Of a DNA stretch of 64,000 nucleotides, positions 9,601 through 18,650 are shown in pieces (the first letter of the stretch is position 1; each line of letters starts with the position of its first letter). The notes beneath the pieces are model-generated. The model made no database searches. It worked only from the letters and a program-made list of their open reading frames with translations, and was not told the DNA's origin. A program made the translations under genes and the position numbers. The stretch covers positions 585,527-649,526 of the forward strand of contig NZ_AP024678.1 in the NCBI RefSeq assembly GCF_025999095.1, given 5' to 3'. The DNA comes from Thermosynechococcus sp. Lineage in GTDB: Bacteria > Cyanobacteriota > Cyanobacteriia > Thermosynechococcales > Thermosynechococcaceae.

Positions 9601-10231
9601 CGCGGCTCACCAGCTTAATGAGGCCGCTCACCTCATGGGAAACGGACACTTGGGTAAAGCCCATTTCCCTTGCCAAGGCAGCTACCTGTTGCTCATGGTC
9701 AGGGTAACGGTAGCCATGGACGAAGACAATGGCACAACTGCGGATGCCTTCGTCGTAGACCGCTGCCAGTTGCGGTTTCAGCGCCGCCAAATCAAGGGGG
9801 ATGAGAATTTCCCCTTGGGCACTGATCCGCTCTTTGACTTCGATGACCTTGGTGTAAAGAGGCGGCGGTTGCTCAATTCCTAGGGCAAAGAGATCGGGGC
9901 GGTTTTGGTAGCCAATGGCTAGCGCATCCCCGAAGCCTTGGGTGATGAGTAGAACCGTTGGCTCGCCTTTGCGCTCCAAAAGAGCATTGGTGGCCACCGT
10001 TGTCCCCAGTTTCACAATTTCAACGGCTTCACTGGGAATGGGTGCATCCCCTGCCAATCCCATGAGGGTACGAATTCCCGCTACCGCCGCATCGCGATAC
10101 TGCTCTGGATTCTCTGAGAGCAGCTTGTGTACCACTATGTGGCCATCGGGACGGCGGGCGACGATATCCGTGAACGTGCCGCCGCGATCGATCCAAAATT
10201 GCCATTTACCCTGGACCTGATGACTGCTCAT
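6581..10231 (-). CDS. 5-oxoprolinase (ATP-hydrolysing), fused hydantoinase A/B type
   Basis: This 1216-residue fusion opens 5-oxo-L-proline to L-glutamate using ATP. The N-terminal HyuA-like half (to about 690) carries GGTFTDIV near residue 17 and the second phosphate-binding motif GLDMGGTSTDV near 292. The C-terminal HyuB-like half has ERLDFSCALFD, then NNPYRGGTHLPD and a glycine-rich C-terminus. Length matches the eukaryotic and cyanobacterial fused form, so both activities are probably on one chain. It sits directly downstream of cphB-cphA on the same strand, with 42 bases between. With Ggt elsewhere in the window it would complete gamma-glutamyl and pyroglutamate salvage. A hydantoinase substrate cannot be excluded by sequence alone. 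Confidence 0.88.
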   Translation of the reverse strand: MSSHQVQGKWQFWIDRGGTFTDIVARRPDGHIVVHKLLSENPEQYRDAAVAGIRTLMGLAGDAPIPSEAVEIVKLGTTVATNALLERKGEPTVLLITQGFGDALAIGYQNRPDLFALGIEQPPPLYTKVIEVKERISAQGEILIPLDLAALKPQLAAVYDEGIRSCAIVFVHGYRYPDHEQQVAALAREMGFTQVSVSHEVSGLIKLVSRGDTTVVDAYLSPVLDRYLQGVQAELGEIAVYCMQSNGGVVAASCFRGKDSLLSGPAGGMVGVVRTALAAGIERLIGLDMGGTSTDVCHYRHNSNAPWPEYERWQETTIAGVRLRSPLLAVHTVAAGGGSILRFDQGRYQVGPESAGANPGPAAYRRGGPLTITDANLLLGKIQPAYFPAVFGADGQQPLDRKTVEQQFAQLRQEIYRSTGDARRVADVAAGFIEVAVNTMAQAIKKISLEQGHDVREYTLCAFGGAGGQHACLIAEALGMPQVYIHPYAGVLSAYGIGQAELRVLKEQTIEQPLISDGFAELQGQIERLKAQAVAELVAQGVDPAQIQSQVRIGLGYVGTDTTLWVPWSDQETMAASFAQAHRDRYGFNLRGRSLRVGQIAVEAVALQGMATVTVPAATGELIPLDHVPVYSKGQWHQAPVYERDRLPAHQVIAGVALILDATGTNVVEAGWQAEVDEQGGLWLRPLQALAATPKQIAPTVADPVQLAIFQQLFRAIAEQMGVTLQQTSASVNIKERLDFSCALFDGAGNLVANAPHIPVHLGSMSESVKALLAEKNNALRAGQVFATNNPYRGGTHLPDITVITPVFFKGEAHPAFFVASRGHHADIGGISPGSMPANSTDVRQEGILFDNVLLVDGGEFQQDAIYQLLTQGPWPARYPEQNIADLQAQIAANQRGAQELMALCDRYGREVVAAYMEFSQANAAECVRQCLRSLPGGRFCVAMDNGSQIQVQITIDTTQGIACLDFEGTSKQTHDNFNAPLAITKATVLYVLRTLVREDIPLNAGCLRPIELRVPEGCLLNPTFPAAVAAGNVETSQTLANALYGALGIMAAAQGTMNNLSFGSDRYQYYETICGGAGAGATFAGASTVQTHMTNSRLTDVEVLESRYPVIVWEFCRRRGSGGKGQQSGGDGAIRVLEFREPMTVSLLSQSRNIPPFGLFGGECGAVGENQWLKLGEPPYPLPGTATITVAAGDRLRICTPGGGGFGVPNLYPSD

Positions 10232-10273
10232 TGAGGGTGATACTATCAGGGTTGCCAGCGGTAGAGAAACTCC

Positions 10274-12964
10274 CTAATGAGAGATGGAGCGGTTGAGATC
10301 ACCACTGGTGGGCATTCCCTCACTGTGAAAGCCATTGGTCGTTTCCTCTTGGAGTCGTTGCTGATGCTGGCGAATCAGTTGGATCGTGCGGCTGACTTCC
10401 GCTGGAAAGATCACCACTAAGGATCCTTTGGGAGCGCGATCGAGGGCAAATTGAATCGCTGCTACCTCGTCATGGATGATATCGTATTGCCGCTGGACAC
10501 TGTGGTGATGCACCCCCCGCTCAATCCAATAGGCGGCATCGCCACGGGGCCGGCCACGGGTATCATCATCTTCCTTAATGATGATCCAATCAAAGATTTT
10601 CGCCGCCAGTTCCCCCAGTTGTTCCAAGTCTTGATCGCGGCGATCCCCCGGTCCTCCAATGACACCAATGCGCTGCCCCGGCCATTTTTGGACAAATTCA
10701 CCAATGGCCTCATACCCTGCTGGATTGTGGGCATAATCCACCAAGACACTAAATTGCCCCAAATCAAAGAGGTTCATCCGACCGGGGGTTTGCTCCACCG
10801 AGGTTCGGAAGGTGGTCAAGGCAGCGCGAATATGCTCAATACTGATGCCTTGGGCAAAGGTGGCTAGACTGGCAGCGAGGGCATTGGCAATCATAAAGCC
10901 CGCTCGAGCGCCCAGGGTCAGGGGCACATTTTCTGCCTGCTCAATCCGCAGCGTCCAGTCCCCTTTCAAAATTGAGAGATAGCCATTTTCATAAACAGCG
11001 GCGAGTCCCCCCTGCTGGATATGCTGCCGAATGATTGGATTGTGGGGATTCATCGAGAAATAGGCCACTTGCGCTTTGACTTGGCGTGCCATTCCCGCCA
11101 CTAGGGGGTCATCGGCATTCAAAACAGCGTAGCCATTCGGCCAGGCGGATTCCACCACCACTGCCTTTAAGTCCGCCAATTGCTCAACGGTGTCAATATC
11201 GCCAAGGCCAAGGTGGTCAGCCTGCACATTGAGCACCACGCCGACATCGCAGTGGTCAAAGCCCAAGCCGGAGCGGAGAATTCCGCCGCGCGCCGTTTCG
11301 AGGACGGCAATCTCAACGGTGGGGTCTTGCAGGATTAGTTGGGCACTTTGGGGGCCTGTGGTGTCTCCTTTTTCCACCAGATAATCCCCAATATAGATGC
11401 CGTCTGTGGTGGTGTAGCCAACGGTTTGTCCCGTTTGTTTGCAGATATGGGCAATGAGACGGGTGGTGGTGGTTTTACCATTGGTGCCCGTAATGGCAAA
11501 GATCGGGATGCGGCAGGGCGTTCCCGGTGGAAAGAGCATATTCAACACTGGTTCAGCAACATTGCGGGCAATCCCTTGGCTGGGGTTTGTGTGCATGCGA
11601 AAGCCGGGAGCAGCATTGACTTCCACAATCACACCGCCAACTTTAGGCAGGGGCTGACTAATATCGGGGCTGACAACGTCAATACCGGCAATATCAAGGC
11701 CAATGAGCCGAGCGGCCCGCTGGCAAATCCAAACATTTTCCGGGTGAATTTCATCGGTGCGATCAACGGCAATGCCACCGGTACTCAGGTTCGCCGTGGC
11801 CCGTAGATAACAAATTTCCCCCGGTTGCAAGACCGTATTCAGGGTATAGCCCTGTTTTTCCAGGAGTGTCCAAGTGTCGTGGTTGACCTCAATGCGGGTG
11901 AGGATATTATCGTGACCGTCTCCCCGCTGCGGGTCTTGGTTCGTTTTCTCAATCAGTTCTTCAATGGTGGAGCGGCCGTCGCCAATGACATGGGCGGGCA
12001 CCCGTTCAGCAACAGCAACCACTTTGCCGTTGACCACCAGAACCCGGAAGTCGCGACCCGCATGATAGCGTTCCACAATGACTGATTTGGAGATGCTGCT
12101 GGCAATTTCAAAGGCTTCTTCAGCTTCTTCTAGGCTGTTGATGTCAATCGTAATCCCGCGACCGTGATTGCCGTTAAGGGGCTTAATGACAATGGGGTAG
12201 CTACCGATCTCCTCAATGGCTGCGGGGAGGTCTTCAATATAGCGGACGACGGTTCCCTTAGGCACGGGAAGTCCTGCATCCTCAAGCAGTCGCTTTGCCC
12301 CTTCTTTGTCCCCTGCGAGTTCAACGGCCAGGATGCTACTGCGATCGCTCAACGTGGCTTGCATGCGATGACTGCGGGCACCATAGCCCAATTGAATAAT
12401 CGAGCGACTGCTCAACTCAAACCAAGGGATATTGCGGGCTTCGGCTTCGCGGACAATCGCTTCCGTACTCGGGCCAAGGGAGGCTTTTGCTTTCAACTGC
12501 CGCAGATCGGCGAGATCCTGATCCAGTTCTCGCTGGGGATAGGTGCCCGTATCGATAATGCTTTGGCACAGTCGCACTGCGGCTCGGCCGGCATAGCGGC
12601 CTGCTTCTTCCACTTGGTATTCGTAGACTACTTGATAGACCCCCGGTGTTGAGGTCTCCCGCGTGCGGCCAAAGCCAACGGTCATCCCTGCCAGTTCTTG
12701 GAGTTCGAGGGCGACATGTTCAACCACATGACCAAGATAGGTGCCTTCTCGTAGGCGGGTGAGAAAGCCCCCTGCGTGGCCAAGGGAGCAAAAATGATTG
12801 TAAAGACTGGGTAAAACCCGCACCAACCCATCCACAAACCCGGGAATCTGGTTGGAGGGGGTGTTGGCCACCTCTTCTAGATCTAAACGCATGACAATCA
12901 GCTTATGACGCCGAATGCTCCAGTAATTGGGACCCCGCAGCGTTTGTACTTTGAGAATCTTCAT
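10274..12964 (-). CDS. cphA: Cyanophycin synthetase
   Basis: CphA (896 residues) polymerises Asp and Arg into cyanophycin, the cyanobacterial nitrogen store. The N-terminal domain starts MKILKVQTLRGPNYWS, a well conserved cyanobacterial opening. An ATP-grasp domain follows at about 210-480, with PIVIKPLNGNHGRGI. A Mur-ligase-like domain then carries the P-loop GTNGKTTTT near 493 and DYAHNPAGYEAI further on. The last 20 or so residues look like a variable tail. cphB lies 93 bases upstream on the same strand, so the two are probably one unit. No isoaspartyl peptidase gene is in the window. Confidence 0.96.
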   Translation of the reverse strand: MKILKVQTLRGPNYWSIRRHKLIVMRLDLEEVANTPSNQIPGFVDGLVRVLPSLYNHFCSLGHAGGFLTRLREGTYLGHVVEHVALELQELAGMTVGFGRTRETSTPGVYQVVYEYQVEEAGRYAGRAAVRLCQSIIDTGTYPQRELDQDLADLRQLKAKASLGPSTEAIVREAEARNIPWFELSSRSIIQLGYGARSHRMQATLSDRSSILAVELAGDKEGAKRLLEDAGLPVPKGTVVRYIEDLPAAIEEIGSYPIVIKPLNGNHGRGITIDINSLEEAEEAFEIASSISKSVIVERYHAGRDFRVLVVNGKVVAVAERVPAHVIGDGRSTIEELIEKTNQDPQRGDGHDNILTRIEVNHDTWTLLEKQGYTLNTVLQPGEICYLRATANLSTGGIAVDRTDEIHPENVWICQRAARLIGLDIAGIDVVSPDISQPLPKVGGVIVEVNAAPGFRMHTNPSQGIARNVAEPVLNMLFPPGTPCRIPIFAITGTNGKTTTTRLIAHICKQTGQTVGYTTTDGIYIGDYLVEKGDTTGPQSAQLILQDPTVEIAVLETARGGILRSGLGFDHCDVGVVLNVQADHLGLGDIDTVEQLADLKAVVVESAWPNGYAVLNADDPLVAGMARQVKAQVAYFSMNPHNPIIRQHIQQGGLAAVYENGYLSILKGDWTLRIEQAENVPLTLGARAGFMIANALAASLATFAQGISIEHIRAALTTFRTSVEQTPGRMNLFDLGQFSVLVDYAHNPAGYEAIGEFVQKWPGQRIGVIGGPGDRRDQDLEQLGELAAKIFDWIIIKEDDDTRGRPRGDAAYWIERGVHHHSVQRQYDIIHDEVAAIQFALDRAPKGSLVVIFPAEVSRTIQLIRQHQQRLQEETTNGFHSEGMPTSGDLNRSISH

Positions 12965-13057
12965 AGAAGAGTGGCTTTTTTAAGGACAACTTACCATTTT
13001 TAGTTTTGAGGGGAGTGACGCAATAAACTGTATCTTAAACAACACTTTCCCGAAAAC

Positions 13058-13924
13058 TTAATTTAGGGGAGGCAAAATGCACTTATGCTGCACTTGATGG
13101 GTGCGGAGATCGTAGCAGTCACCATCACTGAGGATATGTAGGCGCAAGTTGTAGATACTCAGAGGTTCGTTGACATCGACATGGGCATAGTTCGTGTAGC
13201 TGACATCTCGAGGATCAATAATAGTGACAGAGCCACGACCAAGAACCCGCAGCGTACCATTGGCTTCAAACATGGCACAAGTATCTTCATCAATGCCAAC
13301 GCCCAGCTTGTCGGGATGAGCAGAAATGGCGCTAATCAGGCGCGCCAAGCGATTGCGGTTGTGGAAGTGCTGATCGACTAAAATATCGGGAAGAATACCC
13401 AAGCCTGTGGCCAAATCTACTAGGGAGCGGTTTGGGGCTTCATTGCTGCCCCCACTGGCAATCATGCACTCACCCATGACAGCGGCACCGGCACTGGTAC
13501 CCGCAAGGATGGATTTGCCTTCCCAGACTTGATGGCGCAATTGGTACAGGAGGGGGGTTTCATCCAGCAGCGCCGACAAGCGCAGTTGATCGCCTCCAGA
13601 CATAAAAATTCCAGTACAGCGACTCAAGCGAGTCAGCATCTCTTCCTGTTCAGCATCGGCGCGATCGCCCACCAAGAGAACGTCCACTTCCCGCACGCCA
13701 ATATCGCGGAAAATATCCTGGTAGAGCCGCCCCATGGCATCGGGTTCACGGGAAGCAGAGGGAATAACACCAATGACCGCATCTAGACCGCCCGCGCGTT
13801 GGCAAAAGGTGGTGAGAATTTGTCGCCCACGGACTTTGTCCTCCGCTCCCCCAATTGCCATCACTAAACCTTTGTGACCAGAATGTTGATGGGTCGTTTT
13901 GGAAATGGGGTCTAATTGCAACAT
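13058..13924 (-). CDS. cphB: Cyanophycinase
   Basis: CphB is a serine peptidase of the S51 family that cuts cyanophycin to beta-Asp-Arg dipeptides. From the ATG at 13924 it has 288 residues. The nucleophile serine lies in GTSAGAAVMG (Ser144). Upstream are GHKGLVMAIGGAEDK and GIFMSGGDQ, both typical of the family. An in-frame start 34 codons earlier adds a Cys/His/Pro-rich stretch unlike known CphB, so I prefer the internal ATG. It precedes cphA, placing synthesis and breakdown genes together as in other cyanobacteria. Confidence 0.94.
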   Translation of the reverse strand: MLQLDPISKTTHQHSGHKGLVMAIGGAEDKVRGRQILTTFCQRAGGLDAVIGVIPSASREPDAMGRLYQDIFRDIGVREVDVLLVGDRADAEQEEMLTRLSRCTGIFMSGGDQLRLSALLDETPLLYQLRHQVWEGKSILAGTSAGAAVMGECMIASGGSNEAPNRSLVDLATGLGILPDILVDQHFHNRNRLARLISAISAHPDKLGVGIDEDTCAMFEANGTLRVLGRGSVTIIDPRDVSYTNYAHVDVNEPLSIYNLRLHILSDGDCYDLRTHQVQHKCILPPLN

Positions 13925-14048
13925 AGGGCTACGGTGAATAAAACGTTCAAGCGGCAGACAGAATTGATGCATTTGGCAAGGGGGATGCCAATACCCGACT
14001 ACTGACACGGGGATTCTATACAGCATAATGCCAGATTAGGCAAAATTT

Positions 14049-14240
14049 TTAAGTCGCGATCAAGATTTGCACAAATGCTTGATGTTCAGGTGCTTGATGT
14101 TTAGGGGTGACCAGTCCCTGTTGTAGCACCTGCAAGAGAGTACCCCGATCATGGGCAAGTAATGCCCTAAGGGCAAGCCGACGTCTCCGGGCAATTGCCC
14201 ACTGTGGATAATCCCCTCAGATCCTGTTCAAGGGCCAACC
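14049..14240 (-). pseudogene. Coding remnant of unknown family
   Basis: On the minus strand a frame ending at 14049 reads WAIARRRRLALRALLAHD, then about 30 further residues rich in Gln, Leu and His. This is plausible protein sequence without a start codon. It may be the tail of the same decayed locus as the deacetylase-like remnant just upstream, or a separate relic. I do not recognise the family. Confidence 0.3.
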
Positions 14241-14265
14241 GTTGCTATACCCAACAGAGGGCTGC

Positions 14266-14470
14266 CTAATCCTCCGATAGGGTGGCTGCTAAGTGCCCCC
14301 GTTCCGCCGTTGTTTGCCGAGAAGCATCCCCATTATGGATGTAAAACAGTGGCACCAGGATGAGCCTGCTGAATAACTGTGTTGACAGTGCGATCGCTCG
14401 TTTGCCCAGGTAACCAATCCTGTGGTTTCGCTGATCGGATCACCCCACCGTAGTCCTCTTGGCCGGCGCG
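14266..14470 (-). pseudogene. Remnant of a polysaccharide deacetylase (NodB-like) gene
   Basis: The minus strand reads DWLPGQTSDRTVNTVIQQAHPGATVLHP and stops at 14333. The adjacent frame continues as HNGDASRQTTAERGHLAATL and stops at 14266. Joined, these match the C-terminal part of cyanobacterial NodB-family deacetylases. That part has a DW element, a helix ending in PGxIVL, then HDGG, R-QT and a final helix. A frameshift near the His-Asn-Gly junction, an early stop and the absent N-terminal metal site mark it as decayed. The alignment was made by eye. Confidence 0.45.
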
Positions 14471-14548
14471 ACTCACAAAACCCCTATGGGCAATTCCGCC
14501 TCACCCCCTAGCCCCCATTCTCAAGCAGACTTGCAGTGGCCCAGGCAA

Positions 14549-15358
14549 TCAACCGAAACGACCATTGACGTAATCGGCGGTCTTCTGCTCCACGGGCTTC
14601 GTAAAAATAGACATGGTGTCGTTGTACTCCACCAACTCGCCGAGGTACATAAAGGCAGTGAACTGGGAAATGCGAATGGCCTGCTGCATATTGTGGGTCA
14701 CAATCAAAATAGTGACTTGATCCTTGAGCTCCGTAATCAGGTTTTCAATACTGACTGTTGCAATTGGATCCAAAGCAGAGGTAGGCTCATCAAAGAGAAT
14801 CAGCTCCGGATTAGTGGCAAGGGCACGGGCAATACAGAGCCGCTGCTGCTGTCCTCCCGAAAGAGAGGTCCCTGGCTCTTTGAGGCGATCTTTAACTTCA
14901 TCCCAGAGAGCGGCATTGCGCAGCGATCGCTCCACCACCTCATCAAGAATGGCACGGTTAGTGATGCCACGGATGCGCAGGCCGTAGGCCACATTTTCGT
15001 AAATGGACTTAGGGAAAGGGTTTGGCTTTTGAAAGACCATGCCAATCTGCATGCGCACTTCGATGGGATCCATCTGCAAAAGATTGCGCGGGTTTTCATC
15101 CCCCAACCAGATTTCCCCTTCGTAGCGATTACCAGGATACAGATCATGCATGCGGTTGAAGCAGCGCAGCAATGTCGTCTTGCCACAACCAGAAGGGCCG
15201 ATTAAAGCTGTTACTTGCTTTTCATAAACCGCCAGGCTGATATTCTTCAGTGCTTGGTTGCTCTTGTAGTAGAAGTTCAGATTTCGCACCTCAGCCAGCT
15301 TTTTTAAGGACTGTTGGGTTGGGGGAACTCCCTGTCCTGAATCTGTTGGTTTTACCAT
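14549..15358 (-). CDS. pstB: Phosphate ABC transporter ATP-binding protein PstB
   Basis: PstB (269 residues) powers high-affinity phosphate import at the inner membrane. It has Walker [10 protein letters not shown] (54-62), the Q-loop in [10 protein letters not shown], the signature LSGGQQQR near 167-174 and Walker [13 protein letters not shown]. The [11 protein letters not shown] context and [12 protein letters not shown] are characteristic of PstB. A 20-residue Pro/Gln-rich N-terminal tail precedes the domain. Its start overlaps the end of pstA by 7 bases, which fits translational coupling as last gene of pstSCAB. Confidence 0.96.
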   Translation of the reverse strand: MVKPTDSGQGVPPTQQSLKKLAEVRNLNFYYKSNQALKNISLAVYEKQVTALIGPSGCGKTTLLRCFNRMHDLYPGNRYEGEIWLGDENPRNLLQMDPIEVRMQIGMVFQKPNPFPKSIYENVAYGLRIRGITNRAILDEVVERSLRNAALWDEVKDRLKEPGTSLSGGQQQRLCIARALATNPELILFDEPTSALDPIATVSIENLITELKDQVTILIVTHNMQQAIRISQFTAFMYLGELVEYNDTMSIFTKPVEQKTADYVNGRFG

Positions 15359-16281
15359 TTGATGCTCTTCCTAAAACGATAACGAAGGTAAATGGCCATT
15401 GCGTTGACACCCAAGGTCAAAACAAGCAGGACAATCCCTGCTGCCGCTGCATTTACCTGAAACTCTTCTTGCGGGCGTGACACCCAGTTAAACATTTGAA
15501 TTGGCAACACAGTAAAGGGTGACCAGAGCCATTGGAACGAAATATAGGGAAACTCGGCCTTTAATGGGGCTTCCGGCAAAAAAGTGATAAAGGTTAACGC
15601 ACCAATGGTTACTAGTGGAGCCGTTTCTCCCAAGGCTCGCGACACCCCCACAATCACACCAGTGAGAATCCCACCCATAGAGTAGGGTAGAATGTGGTCA
15701 GCAATGGTTTGCCAACGGCTGGCTCCCACAGCATAGGCGCCCTCACGAATACCTTGGGGAATTGCCCGAATCGCTTCCCGTGTGGCGACAATGATCACCG
15801 GTAAAATCAACAAGGCTAGGGTACAGCCAGCGGTAAGAATACTTTCACCCCACTTGAGAATATAAACAAAAAACCCTAGAGCCAACAGGCCATAAATGAT
15901 GGAAGGAACACCGGCCAAATTGGTGATGTTGATTTCAATGAAATCAAGAAGCCAATTCTTCGGCGCGTACTCCTCAAGGTAGATGCCGGCTGCCACTCCC
16001 AGTGGTACGGCAACCACAATTGTAACTAGAATAACCAGTAGGCTACCTACCCACGCTGTTAAAATACCTGCTTCAGCCGGATCTCCACTAGGAGGTGACG
16101 TGAAAAACCTCCAGTTCAGGAGCGGAGCTCCCCGTAGGAGCAAATCTCCCACTAGGAGTACCAGTGTCAGTAGGGCAATAAAGATAGAAAAAAAGCCCAA
16201 GAAAATAAAAAACTTTTCCCAGCGCGTTCGGACCTCTATAGAGGCTCGAATTGCCAGCGGATTCCGTAATATGTCAATCAT
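15352..16281 (-). CDS. pstA: Phosphate ABC transporter permease PstA
   Basis: This 309-residue integral membrane permease has about six hydrophobic spans. The cytoplasmic EAA loop, which contacts PstB, is in [18 protein letters not shown]. The first span starts near residue 25 after a short basic N-terminus. The [13 protein letters not shown] segment is typical of PstA and PstC. Its ATG directly follows the pstC stop (TAAATG), and its end overlaps pstB, so the permease and ATPase genes are translationally linked. Confidence 0.95.
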   Translation of the reverse strand: MIDILRNPLAIRASIEVRTRWEKFFIFLGFFSIFIALLTLVLLVGDLLLRGAPLLNWRFFTSPPSGDPAEAGILTAWVGSLLVILVTIVVAVPLGVAAGIYLEEYAPKNWLLDFIEINITNLAGVPSIIYGLLALGFFVYILKWGESILTAGCTLALLILPVIIVATREAIRAIPQGIREGAYAVGASRWQTIADHILPYSMGGILTGVIVGVSRALGETAPLVTIGALTFITFLPEAPLKAEFPYISFQWLWSPFTVLPIQMFNWVSRPQEEFQVNAAAAGIVLLVLTLGVNAMAIYLRYRFRKSIKW

Positions 16282-17295
16282 TTAGTACACCTCCCGATAG
16301 CGGCGGCTGATAAAGTAACCGGCCACATTCATGAGGAATGTCACTAAAAAGAGCATGATGCCTGCTGCAAAAATAGATTGGTACTCCAAGGAACCATGGG
16401 GCAAGTCTCCAAGACTCGCCGAGACAATATAGGCTGTTGTTGTTGCTGCCCCTTCCAGGGGATTGAAGGTAAATTTGGGTTGCAAACCAGCAGCCACAGC
16501 AACAATCATTGTTTCCCCGACCGCCCGTGCTAAACCCAAGATGTAGGCGGCAATTAAACCTGAGGTTGCCGCAGGTAATAGTACCCGCAAAGCTGTTTGT
16601 AGGCGAGTTGCCCCCATAGCGTAAGAACCTTCCCGTAGGTGTGAAGGAATAGCTTGCAGGGCATCCTCAGACATACTCATAATATAGGGAATAACCATCA
16701 AACCAACCACAATGCCAGCGCCTAGCATATTGAATCCGGGTAGCTCGTAGTATTCCCATGGTTCCTTCCCGGGCGCATACCATTGCTGTACACCCAAAAT
16801 GATTTTCTGGAGCAATGGCGTAACAAATAGGAGGGCAAAATAGCCATAGACCACTGTGGGTACAGCAGCCAATAGTTCCAAAATCGGCTTCAGAATTTCT
16901 CGCACCTTTGCCGGAGCAAACTCACTCAGATAAATTGCACCAATCGTGCCAAATGGGATCGCAACAAAGCTGGCAATAACACAGGTCGTAATAGTTGCCG
17001 ATAGCAGTGCCCACACCCCAATGCTGACCGGCTCAATCAAAGGGGACCACTCTGTGGTTGTCAAAAATTCTGCAAGGGCACCTATTAGCGATTCCTGATG
17101 AACCTCCATCACTTTCTGGAAAAAGATAGCAGTTTCACTCAGGAGAATGTAGATGATCACAGTGGTGATCATCACCGAAGAAAATGCCGCTATAAAAAGG
17201 AAAGACCCAATAATGCGCTCTACCCAGATACGTTTTTGTCTGGCACTTGCCGAAATGGGCAGTTCAATGCGTGGGGCTAAGGGTTGATCGACCAT
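16282..17295 (-). CDS. pstC: Phosphate ABC transporter permease PstC
   Basis: PstC is the partner permease of PstA. From the ATG at 17295 it has 337 residues. Features are a first span after RIIGSFLFIAAF, the VPTVVYGYFALLF segment and the EAA-type loop DALQAIPSHLREGSYAMG. The region TTEWSPLI is also seen in PstC proteins. An in-frame start nine codons upstream is possible, but MVDQPLAPR looks more natural. It is separated from pstS by a stretch of about 70 bases that includes a strong hairpin. Confidence 0.95.
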   Translation of the reverse strand: MVDQPLAPRIELPISASARQKRIWVERIIGSFLFIAAFSSVMITTVIIYILLSETAIFFQKVMEVHQESLIGALAEFLTTTEWSPLIEPVSIGVWALLSATITTCVIASFVAIPFGTIGAIYLSEFAPAKVREILKPILELLAAVPTVVYGYFALLFVTPLLQKIILGVQQWYAPGKEPWEYYELPGFNMLGAGIVVGLMVIPYIMSMSEDALQAIPSHLREGSYAMGATRLQTALRVLLPAATSGLIAAYILGLARAVGETMIVAVAAGLQPKFTFNPLEGAATTTAYIVSASLGDLPHGSLEYQSIFAAGIMLFLVTFLMNVAGYFISRRYREVY

Positions 17296-17324
17296 AGGTA
17301 AAATTCTGCCACCTAAAATCAATT

Positions 17325-17358
17325 GGGGAAAGAGGCCTCAAGTTAGGCGTCCTTCCCC
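17325..17358 (-). terminator. Strong hairpin in the pstS-pstC gap
   Basis: On the minus strand GGGGAAGGACGCC pairs with GGCCTCTTTCCCC across an 8-base loop. The stem is about 13 bp with one mismatch and one G-U pair. It starts about 10 bases after the pstS stop. No clean U-tract follows, so partial termination or a 3'-end-protecting structure for pstS mRNA is more likely than full termination. Confidence 0.55.
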
Positions 17359-17368
17359 CTATCTTAGA

Positions 17369-18379
17369 CTACTCCTTGGCCTCTAGACTCAGTAACTCAT
17401 TGATGGTGAGACCAACTGCCTCCTTACCGCCAAAAATGGTGCCAATGCGATTCTTGTTAAAGTTGGCAAGAACTGTCTTATAGGCACTAGCGGGAAGAGG
17501 AACATACTTAACTTTCTTGACCATCGCAGGAGCGTTGTTCAGGTAGTAGGTGATAAATTTTTTCACCTCAGGACGTTGTGCAGCTTTAGCGTTGACATAG
17601 ATAAAGATGGGTCGGGAGAGTGGCTGATAGGTACCGTCAACCACTGTTTTTTCAGAGGGCATCACCGGACCCTTGCCGTTGTCAATGGCCACTGGCTTCA
17701 GCTTGCTTTTGTTTTCTGCGTAGTAAGCATAGCCGAAGTAGCCTAGGGCTCCCCGCTCGCGGGATACCCCTTGCACAAGAACGTTATCATCCTCACTGGC
17801 AGTGTAATCCTTGCGGCTAGCTTTTGCTTTACCGTTGATGGCCTCAGTGAAATAGTCAAAGGTACCGGAATCTGCTCCTGCACCAAAGAGTTTCAGAGGA
17901 ATATTCGGAAACCCTTTGCGCACTTGGTTCCAGTTGTTGATTGTAGAGCCTGGTTCCCAAATCTTTTTCAGTTCAGCAACAGTCAGGCTTTTCGCCCAAG
18001 TATTTCGGGGGTTCACAACTACGGTGAGGGCATCATAGGCAACGGGCAGCTCAATGTACCGGACGCCAGCTGCTTTGCAGGCTTCCATTTCCTTGGCCAA
18101 AATGGGGCGGGAGGCATTGGAGATGTCGGTTTCACCGCGACAAAACTTTTTGAAGCCGCCACCGGTACCGGAGATGCCTACAGTAACACGAACTTTGCCG
18201 CCTTCAGCTTTTTGAAAAGCTTCGGCAACTGCTTCAGTGACAGGATAGACTGTACTGGAGCCATCGATACGAATCGTGGCGGCTTCTTGGGACAAGGTAG
18301 GGGGTATCAGGCTAGCGGAAAGAGCCGCCACGGCAGCGAATATCCCCAGAGGGGCATAGCGTTTTGCAGATGTCAACAT
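17369..18379 (-). CDS. pstS: Phosphate-binding periplasmic protein PstS
   Basis: This is the substrate-binding protein of the phosphate importer. From the ATG at 18379 it has 336 residues with an N-terminal hydrophobic signal ([16 protein letters not shown]). The mature part begins with [18 protein letters not shown], the PstS phosphate-site opening, and continues with [27 protein letters not shown] cysteine right after the signal is not evident, so it is probably soluble and periplasmic. The in-frame start at 18445 would add 22 residues lacking signal character. A Pho box lies about 130 bases upstream. Confidence 0.95.
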   Translation of the reverse strand: MLTSAKRYAPLGIFAAVAALSASLIPPTLSQEAATIRIDGSSTVYPVTEAVAEAFQKAEGGKVRVTVGISGTGGGFKKFCRGETDISNASRPILAKEMEACKAAGVRYIELPVAYDALTVVVNPRNTWAKSLTVAELKKIWEPGSTINNWNQVRKGFPNIPLKLFGAGADSGTFDYFTEAINGKAKASRKDYTASEDDNVLVQGVSRERGALGYFGYAYYAENKSKLKPVAIDNGKGPVMPSEKTVVDGTYQPLSRPIFIYVNAKAAQRPEVKKFITYYLNNAPAMVKKVKYVPLPASAYKTVLANFNKNRIGTIFGGKEAVGLTINELLSLEAKE

Positions 18380-18510
18380 GGTACTGTTTCCTAGCGGAGT
18401 AAACAACCCTTTACGTACAGTAGCTTCGGGGTGGCGGTTACCCACACGTTTCCAAGTGGTGAGCCGCTACAATGTCCCCATCGCCAGCATAGTCAAACAT
18501 TTACGGGATG

Positions 18511-18540
18511 GAGTTAAGAGAAGGTAAAAGTTTGTTTAAA
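18511..18540 (-). promoter_or_regulatory. Pho box upstream of pstS
   Basis: Read on the minus strand, three 8-mers occur at exact 11-base spacing: TTTAAACA, TTTTACCT and CTTAACTC, separated by 3-base spacers. Cyanobacterial PhoB/SphR sites are direct repeats close to YTTAACCT with 3-base spacers. The last two repeats match well and the first weakly. A possible -10 element (TATGCT) lies about 20 bases downstream. This fits phosphate-starvation activation of pstSCAB. Confidence 0.72.
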
Positions 18541-18650
18541 ATACCCCTACACATTGGGGATCAACCCTGTTGTTCACGCCGGTGACTTACTGTTGGGTTT
18601 AGTGTTAGACGTTAACTCTGGGCTAGGGAAACATTGAAGGATTGTCTGCA

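Noticed and set aside
14459..15205. Long plus-strand open frame of 248 codons
   Set aside because: It lies almost wholly opposite pstB, whose motifs are complete; the translation has no recognisable domain.
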